This document shows positions 58,831 through 64,000 of a stretch of DNA of 64,000 nt, piece by piece. Under the pieces are notes generated by a model. That model had not been told where the DNA came from. It saw only the letters and a program-made list of their open reading frames with translations, and did no database searches. The stretch is taken from the NCBI RefSeq assembly GCF_902686445.1, contig NC_062221.1:37526575-37590574 (forward strand), read 5' to 3'. The stretch's first letter is position 1. Each line of letters opens with the position of its first letter. The translations under genes were made by a program, and so were the position numbers. The DNA comes from Sciurus carolinensis. Lineage: Eukaryota; Chordata; Mammalia; Rodentia; Sciuridae.

Positions 58831-59759
58831 ATAAAAAATATTGCATTTTTTAATCAAGAGTATAGTTTTGGATTATTTGCTAAAAACTTGAATAAGCTTT
58901 AGTGAGTATCAGCTATGCATTCTGTGCCTGTCCTAAATAGAGAGTAAGTTACAATTTCATTTACTGCTTTTCAGTACTATGCAACCTGCATGACCACAAA
59001 ATTTATCATTCGTACCTCATATTTTTTGAGAACAAATTAATGTTAACCAGAAAGCATGTTCAGGTAATAAAATTAAAATTTCAATTCCTGCTTAACATGG
59101 ATGAAACTAGAGAACATCCTGTTAAGCAAGATAAACTAGAATCAGAAAGTCAAGGTCCTTCTTTCCCTCCTATGGGGAAGGTAGAATGAAATTATAAAAA
59201 TGGAGGATCTCATGAAAAGAGAAGGGAAACCACTAGGGTAGAGGAAGGAGAGTAAGGAGAGGAAACAGGGTAGGAAAAGGAGATGTATTAGAGAATGAAA
59301 TTTCATCAATTGTATCACATGCATGTATGGATATGCCACTATATAATCCACTATTCTATATAATTATGCAGCAATAATTTTTTAAAAGATCAATATGTGT
59401 TATCTTTCTGTTAAAATTCTCTCCCTTCTCCCCCTCTTCTTTTTTCAACTTCCTGTCTGCTGTATCTATTCTTCAATCATAAGGTAAAATATATAATAAG
59501 AAATACTGAAGCAAGAGCAAAATGTTGAACCCATTCTGGAAACGAGGGAAACAGGGAAGTTGTTTAGTCTTCTACCTCCTTCCCAAACCTGGATCTTTCT
59601 CACAAGAAAAAGGGAGAAGTGCATACAGCCTAAGCAATGAGCACTCTCTGCTTCATTTAGAACTGGCCCTGGAAGAGTGATAAGAATCACCAAACTTCTC
59701 CCCATGCCAACTCCCCAGAGACTGTTGTCTTAGCTGCTTTAACTTATTTGGTTCTCACA

Positions 59760-60150
59760 AAATAGCCAAGAATGGTTGCTTTGTAAAGAGATGATGTTTT
59801 ATTAGTTCAGAGTTCATGATATGGCAGCCCCTGCAACTGACATTTGATAAGGGTCATCACAACATGGTGAGTGGCATCATAGTGGGAGGACACACATGGG
59901 TTAGAAATGGAATGAACAGAAACATGGGGAGGGACAGATCTTGCTCTTTTTTATTACAACTCACATTCACAGGAACAAATGGGGACCCATGAGTACATTT
60001 TTCCCTTCTGAAGGCATTGTCCCCAGTGACCCTATTACCTCACCCTGGCCCCACCTCTTATGGTTTCTATCACCTGAGAACTGCCGCACTGAGGACTGAG
60101 CCTCCAGGCTACGAACCTATGGAGGATAAACCACATCCACATCACCACAT
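59760..60150 (-). mobile_element. Possible MaLR-like LTR relic, minus strand
   Basis: Reversed LTR-like order: ttattagttcagagttcatg, tatggcagcccc, agtgggaggacacacatggg, cccagtgaccctattacctc, ggccccacctcttatggttt, accacctgag-like text and ctgccgcactgaggactgag. This lies just upstream of the second ZDHHC19-like locus and could act as or replace its promoter region, but that is only a thought from position. Confidence 0.45.
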
Positions 60151-60385
60151 GCTCCAGCAATGCTACCTTGAAAGAGCAGGATGTCCCAGTGTGCAACAAG
60201 AGTGCACGTGGGGGTGGAGGAGGGTGCTCTCAGAGGTCCCTGGAAGTAGCCAGAGTTCCCATGCCAGACCTCTGTGATGTTACAGTTCATACTTCTTTCC
60301 TTCCCTATTATTGTCATTGCACTCTGGGTGGCAACCTAACAAAACTAACAGTAGGTTCTCATTTCCATGAGAAACAGGCAGAGCC

Positions 60386-60515
60386 ATGCCGCTCTCTCGG
60401 GATGCGATGCCCCCTGTCCGAACTCAAGTTGAAAATACTTGGATTAGACCAAGTCTTTTTGGGCCTCCATCATGGTGCTGCTCATGAATATCAGCGGAGC
60501 TTTCTTCCCTTACCC
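60386..60515 (+). pseudogene. Copy B exon 1 (frameshifted)
   Basis: From the ATG at 60386 the frame reads MPLSRDAMPPV...TWIRPSLF, matching the ZDHHC19 N-terminus (human ...PWFLPSLF). It then leaves the family frame in a run of five T (60456-60460). One base on, the next frame gives WASIMVLLMNISGAFFPYP, the first membrane segment. Donor gtgagt at 60516. The exon is 130 nt where 131 is expected. The stop TAG at 60445 closes the second frame upstream, so no single frame covers the exon. Confidence 0.85.
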
Positions 60516-60848
60516 GTGAGTCTCCCATGGAAGTTCTCAGGCTTCTTACAAAGAGATAGAAGATAAAATAGACAATGATAGTGAAGAGGCAGGGAAGTAA
60601 GGACAGAGGGTCAGGAGGGAAAGAAGGATATATAGTTAGCAGCTCAGAGGTCTAGAGTGCCTGAGGTATCTAGGGAACTGCGGGTGGCTGGGAGTGCTGG
60701 TGACATTAGCTGGAGTCTCCATGGTGCGTCTCTAGCCTGGATATTTACCCCGGTCCTTAAGGTCTGTGAGTCTGACCTCAGGTGAGCCAGGCCTCGTGGG
60801 GAGCTCTGGGTTGGCCCAGACTAGAAGTGAGTCTGGCTCTGGTTTCAG

Positions 60849-60970
60849 ATGCAGATGGCTGGTAGGCAATGGAGAGTGGGCCTTTGCCCTGGTCACCGGC
60901 CCACTCTTCCTCATGACCCTCTGGAGCCTGGTATCCCTGAACATCTCGGACCCGGGCATTATACATCGAG
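60849..60970 (+). pseudogene. Copy B exon 2
   Basis: Acceptor tggtttcag and donor gtaagt at 60971, 122 nt, correct phases 1+120+1. Encodes CRWLVGNGEWAFALVTG, the second membrane helix and the SLNISDPGIIHR loop typical of DHHC enzymes (DPG motif). Intact on its own; only the neighbouring exons are damaged. Confidence 0.9.
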
Positions 60971-61294
60971 GTAAGTCCTCAGAAACCTGGGAGAAGGAGT
61001 GGTACCCCAAGGGCTGATGCCCGCAGGGGTGATTTCTAAAGTGTGAAGCCCACCTATGGGCTCAGGATCCCTGCCTCCATGTCATCATGACTGAGGCCCT
61101 GGCACTTCATTTCCCAAGCCACTGAGGTGTGGAAAAATTAAAATAAAAAACATCCTGGAGGACTTCGGTGGTTTTCGAAGGAAAGACTTGGCATGCTGGC
61201 AAACTACACAGTTCATTCTGCCTTCTTCACATTTCACACATAACATCAAGCACTGATCATTATTCCAAAGGGTGGAGCTCTGTAGAGGGCTCTG

Positions 61295-61407
61295 CTGGCA
61301 GGGACCCGTCTTCTCTTTGACTGCCAGCCCATCTAAGTTGGGAACTCTTCTGGAGGGAAACCCTCCTCTCTGTGACTGCCAGTCCATCTGAATGGTGAAC
61401 TTGCTTT
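61295..61407 (+). repeat. Two-unit tandem repeat in a copy B intron
   Basis: Two diverged units of about 55 bases (61295-61349 and 61350-61407) share ctctttgactgccagcccat/ctctgtgactgccagtccat and the gaactc/gaactt ending. Intronic; no function inferred. Confidence 0.6.
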
Positions 61408-61532
61408 TCAGGGACTGGGATTTCCCACCTCTTCCCCACGCTTCTAGTTACTCATTGATGCTATGGGGATGCCCTGAGCAGCCCCATGATGGTCAGGCCT
61501 CCTGCCACTGCCCCAAATTCTTCTCATTCCAG

Positions 61533-61671
61533 GCTCCATTGAGCAGAATCCCAGGACAGCATACACAGCATGGATGTATGGGAGGCCATTTTCCATACCC
61601 TGGTGCCCCACATGCAGTTTTCACCACTCACCCCGGACCTTCCACTGTCCCTCTTGTAGTATCTGTGGGAG
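61533..61671 (+). pseudogene. Copy B exon 3 (cysteine-rich domain, frameshifted at its end)
   Basis: Acceptor cattccag, donor gtgagt at 61672. Encodes WCPTCSFHHSPRTFHCPSC, then SIC: the CxxC and HCxxC zinc-ligand pattern of the DHHC cysteine-rich domain is present. The exon is 139 nt; correct joining to DFDHHC needs 140, so one base is missing between TGT and the donor (gggag, where the human frame has the two codons for VE). Confidence 0.88.
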
Positions 61672-62358
61672 GTGAGTACTCCTCCCTGGTCACTCACAAT
61701 CCTATCAAGGGGCACCTGGCCAGGACTGGGAACTTCACAGCATAAGTGGACCAGGGGTGGGTATGAGACTATCTTTCCAGACTGCTCAAAGTGATTCTTA
61801 GCCACTCTTGGTCACTTATGTGAGTTATTGCCTCTGTGTCTGCACCTGTCCTGAGAAGCTGGCTTTGTTTGCACAGGTGCTGCCATGAAAAGGGCATCAC
61901 ATCTTGTGAGTCTAATAGAGTCAGGGGGAGGAAAGGCAGCCCCTGTCCCATCCCGTGGATCACTGTTGTTAGATACCCAGACCCTAGGCCAGCTTCTGCC
62001 CTGTTCAAGAAATCTTTACCTATCTTCCTCTGGGTGTCCAAGTTGAAGGATTTCCTGGGATATGAGTGCATGTGTTTCCAAGTGCAGAAGTTTGGCTGGG
62101 CAAGGGAGTTCTTTACATCCTTAGCAGTATCTGAGAATATAAAGGCTCAGAGTTATTCTATATCCTGTTCAAAGCGACACCAGGCTGGTCTTTTCTCTAA
62201 GGAGAAGTGATATATTGAGCCATGGAGTCCTAACTATGCTCTAACCATGGAATTGCCAGGTAGGACCAAGAGCAGGCCACCTAGGAGGCCAGGTTGTGAG
62301 AGACCTGAGTCTTTGCAGGTGATGGAGGTCAGACCAGATAAACCTTCTGCTTCCCTAG

Positions 62359-62530
62359 GACTTTGACCACCACTGCATGTGGGTCAACAACTGTGTGGGT
62401 CCCTGTAACATCAGAATCTTCATGCTGCTGCTGGGGTCCCTTTGTTTATATCTTGCTGCCCTTCTGGTAACCTGTGTGGCCTTCCTTGTGTGCACCAGAG
62501 ATCTGCCATTCTCCTGGGACTAAGTCATGG
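62359..62530 (+). pseudogene. Copy B exon 4 (DHHC motif; premature stop; donor lost)
   Basis: Acceptor gcttccctag. Encodes [19 protein letters not shown] and the third membrane helix, then DLPFSWD and TAA at 62521-62523, where the human protein has lysine. The catalytic DHHC tetrad is unchanged. The phase of the next exon places the exon end at 62530, but the two following bases are CT, not GT, so splicing there should fail. Confidence 0.88.
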
Positions 62531-62965
62531 CTTATCCACACAGTGCCAAGGACCCACATTGGGAGAGCATGCTTGTGGGGAGGCAAGGGTGGACAGTCCA
62601 GGGGGAGGGTCAATGAGGACTGAGCTGATGTGGGTGGTGTCAGAGGGAAAAGCCCCATTGGGAGGACATGTCAAGGACACGATGAAGGGTTGTAGGGTCA
62701 GGGAGATAGGTGGGTAGGGTGGATTGTGGGTCTAAGAATCTAGCAGGGCCAGGCAAAGGGGTAATGGAAATAGAAAAGGGCCTGGCAGGAAGAAAGCATG
62801 GCTGAGTGAGTTTTCCCTTGCGTGTACTGAACTAAGAGTCCAGTCCATGGAGGAAGTGTAGGTGGGTGGGGCTCTATGAGTGTGGGGCCAGGGAGGTCAA
62901 AGTGGGCTAGAGGGGTGGGGCCATGGAGGAACTGTGGGTCTGCTTGGTTTCTTAACCCTTTCAAG

Positions 62966-63072
62966 GCTTCCTAGTGGCTCTACCCACCATCCGCGCCCTC
63001 TTTCCACTCATCCTGGGGCTGCTGTTGCAGGCCATGATGGTGAGCACTGCCAGGGGTCCCTGTGGGTTGCAG
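62966..63072 (+). pseudogene. Copy B exon 5 (donor lost)
   Basis: Acceptor ccctttcaag. Encodes FLVALPTIRALFPLILG and LLLQAMMVSTAR, the fourth membrane helix and the following loop. It is the clear counterpart of exon 5 in copy A (LLVQAVAVSTAR). It ends GLQ followed by ATAAGT at 63073, where copy A has GTAAGC. The loss of the first donor base should abolish splicing. Confidence 0.88.
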
Positions 63073-64000
63073 ATAAGTGGTGCCCAGTATTTGTGCCACA
63101 CAACCTGGCTGTGTGGAGGCATCTTGCATGTCCCAGATTTGGCACTTCTTTGAGTTCTCCATGGCCCTTGGCCTTCATGGTGCCTCATTAGTCCATCCAG
63201 ACCCACCTCTTTAAATGCAGCTCAGTATGTCCTCCCCTTAAAGCTCCATGGTCTTTCTCCCTCCTGGGTGCATTATTTGGAGAACCTACCTTGTGCTAGG
63301 CAGTGTGCTATTTGACAGATGGTTTTAGTAAGTGCATCCCACATTGTGTGGATAAGCAACCTGCAATCAGAATAACATAGGGAGACACCCAGAACACTCC
63401 TAGAAGGGGTCAGTCTGAGTGGTGCAGCAGACTGGAAGAAACAGTTTGGTGAGGTCTTCACTGTAGAGTAGGACAGGGCCCTCTACATGTCCTAGATGTG
63501 ATTTGGAGAAGCAGAGGACAGGAGGGCATTGGCTATGAGAGGAACCCCCGTGTAAAAGTGCAAAAGGGTAAGACATGAAATCCAGAAAGTAGGATGTGAA
63601 TGGATGGATGAGGATAAGGATCTAATTCAAGCACAAAGAGGCAAGGGCTATGAAATTGATACCAAGTGTCGGGGGTCAATATTTAAAAGGCTCAGGATTT
63701 CAAACATGGAATTTAGTTTGGATGAAGTTAAACCTGGGAGCATGGTAGGATTTTTTTTTTTTTTTCAAAGTCGTTTGCTGAAAATTTACACACAGTAAAA
63801 TTCACCATTTAATCTACAGTTAGGGATTTTGACAAATGGATAAATCCTGTACTTGCCACCATGATTCGAGTTGGACCAATTGCATTGCCCCAGAAAATTA
63901 TTTCTTTATCTTTTGTTGTCAATTTCTTTTCCTGCATTCATCTAATTTTTCTTTGCCTTTTCAGTCTGGCTTCATTCATTTAGCACAATGCATTTGAGAT
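63073..64000 (+). other. Copy B downstream intron, homologous to copy A intron
   Basis: From about 63600 (gatgaggataaggatctaat) to 63870 (ccagaaaat) the sequence follows 190-460 of copy A (gatgaggataaggctccaat). An old L1-like segment from about 63770 is shared by both. Exons 6 and 7 are not reached before the window ends. Confidence 0.8.

Larger units (their letters stand above)
54365..59505 (+). repeat. Segmental duplication, copy 2
   Basis: Partner of 43330-49940 in the same orientation. It keeps the twin-primed L1 in fuller form (57350-58830) and has a (TG)n tract at 57784-57808. It lacks the block equivalent to 44440-45325, the small L1 of 47220-47695 and about 600 bases with the MaLR-like LTR. 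The final shared text is ctaaggtaaaatat-like at about 59480; after that the copies part. Confidence 0.85.
60386..63072 (+). pseudogene. ZDHHC19-like copy B, intron-bearing pseudogene (exons 1-5 visible)
   Basis: Five exons in the right order, spacing and phase for ZDHHC19: 60386-60515, 60849-60970, 61533-61671, 62359-62530 and 62966-63072. Expected phases are met once two single-base losses are allowed. Recognisable parts are the first membrane segment (SGAFFPYP), CRWLVGNGEWAF and the SLNISDPGI loop, the zinc-binding CPTC...HCPSC cysteine-rich domain, the DHHC motif with WVNNCVG, the third helix ([17 protein letters not shown]) and the fourth (PLILGLLLQAMMV). Lesions are frameshifts in exons 1 and 3, TAA in exon 4 at 62521, CT for the GT donor at 62531 and AT for the GT donor at 63073. 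Exons 6-7 would lie beyond 64000. It retains introns, so it arose by DNA duplication, not retroposition. Confidence 0.85.

Noticed and set aside
60168..60566. 132-codon frame spanning copy B exon 1
   Set aside because: It is out of the family frame for most of its length and reads through the exon 1 donor; the family frame starts at 60386.
63073..63078. AT-AC (U12-type) intron at copy B exon 5
   Set aside because: ATAAGT does not fit the U12 donor ATATCC, and copy A has a normal GTAAGC here; a point change in a U2 donor is simpler.

Overview
The window is mammalian nuclear DNA, most likely from a squirrel-family rodent (Sciuridae). The evidence is intron-containing genes with GT/AG splice sites, AT-rich intergenic DNA packed with decayed L1 LINEs, MIR and MaLR-type relics, and a SINE type made of a 7SL-like B1 half joined to a tRNA-like ID half, as I recall from sciurid genomes. 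The species call is inference; nothing here is bacterial or viral in organisation.

Layout. (1) 1-3500: the 3' part of a ZDHHC19-like DHHC palmitoyltransferase gene on the + strand (copy A), with three coding exons, a probable 3' UTR exon and a CATAAA poly(A) signal; its first exons lie before the window. (2) 3500-25980: no gene; microsatellites, SINEs, plus-strand L1 relics (one with ORF1 fused to ORF2 by a deletion), a probable solo LTR at 17358-17668, and a 5'-truncated minus-strand L1 at 19749-23890. (3) 25990-38970: an old plus-strand L1 split by a younger, essentially full-length minus-strand L1 (28047-33963) with a 12-bp target-site duplication. (4) 39160-44290: a SINE and two minus-strand L1 pieces. 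(5) 43330-49940 and 54365-59505: two copies of a diverged segmental duplication, each carrying a G+C-rich island I do not recognise and twin-primed L1 remains. The copies differ by several datable insertions and deletions. (6) 53005-53602: a sharp, nearly perfect inverted repeat. (7) 60386-64000: a second ZDHHC19-like locus (copy B) in the same orientation, showing five exons with a recognisable DHHC motif but two frameshifts, a stop codon and two lost splice donors, so it reads as a unitary-structured (intron-bearing) pseudogene. Introns of A and B share sequence, so they arose by tandem duplication.

The only host protein-coding content supported is the ZDHHC19-like pair. Copy A could be functional as far as it can be seen; copy B is very probably dead. 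All long open reading frames in between belong to L1 ORF1/ORF2. Repeat-family names come from memory of consensus features, not from a database search.
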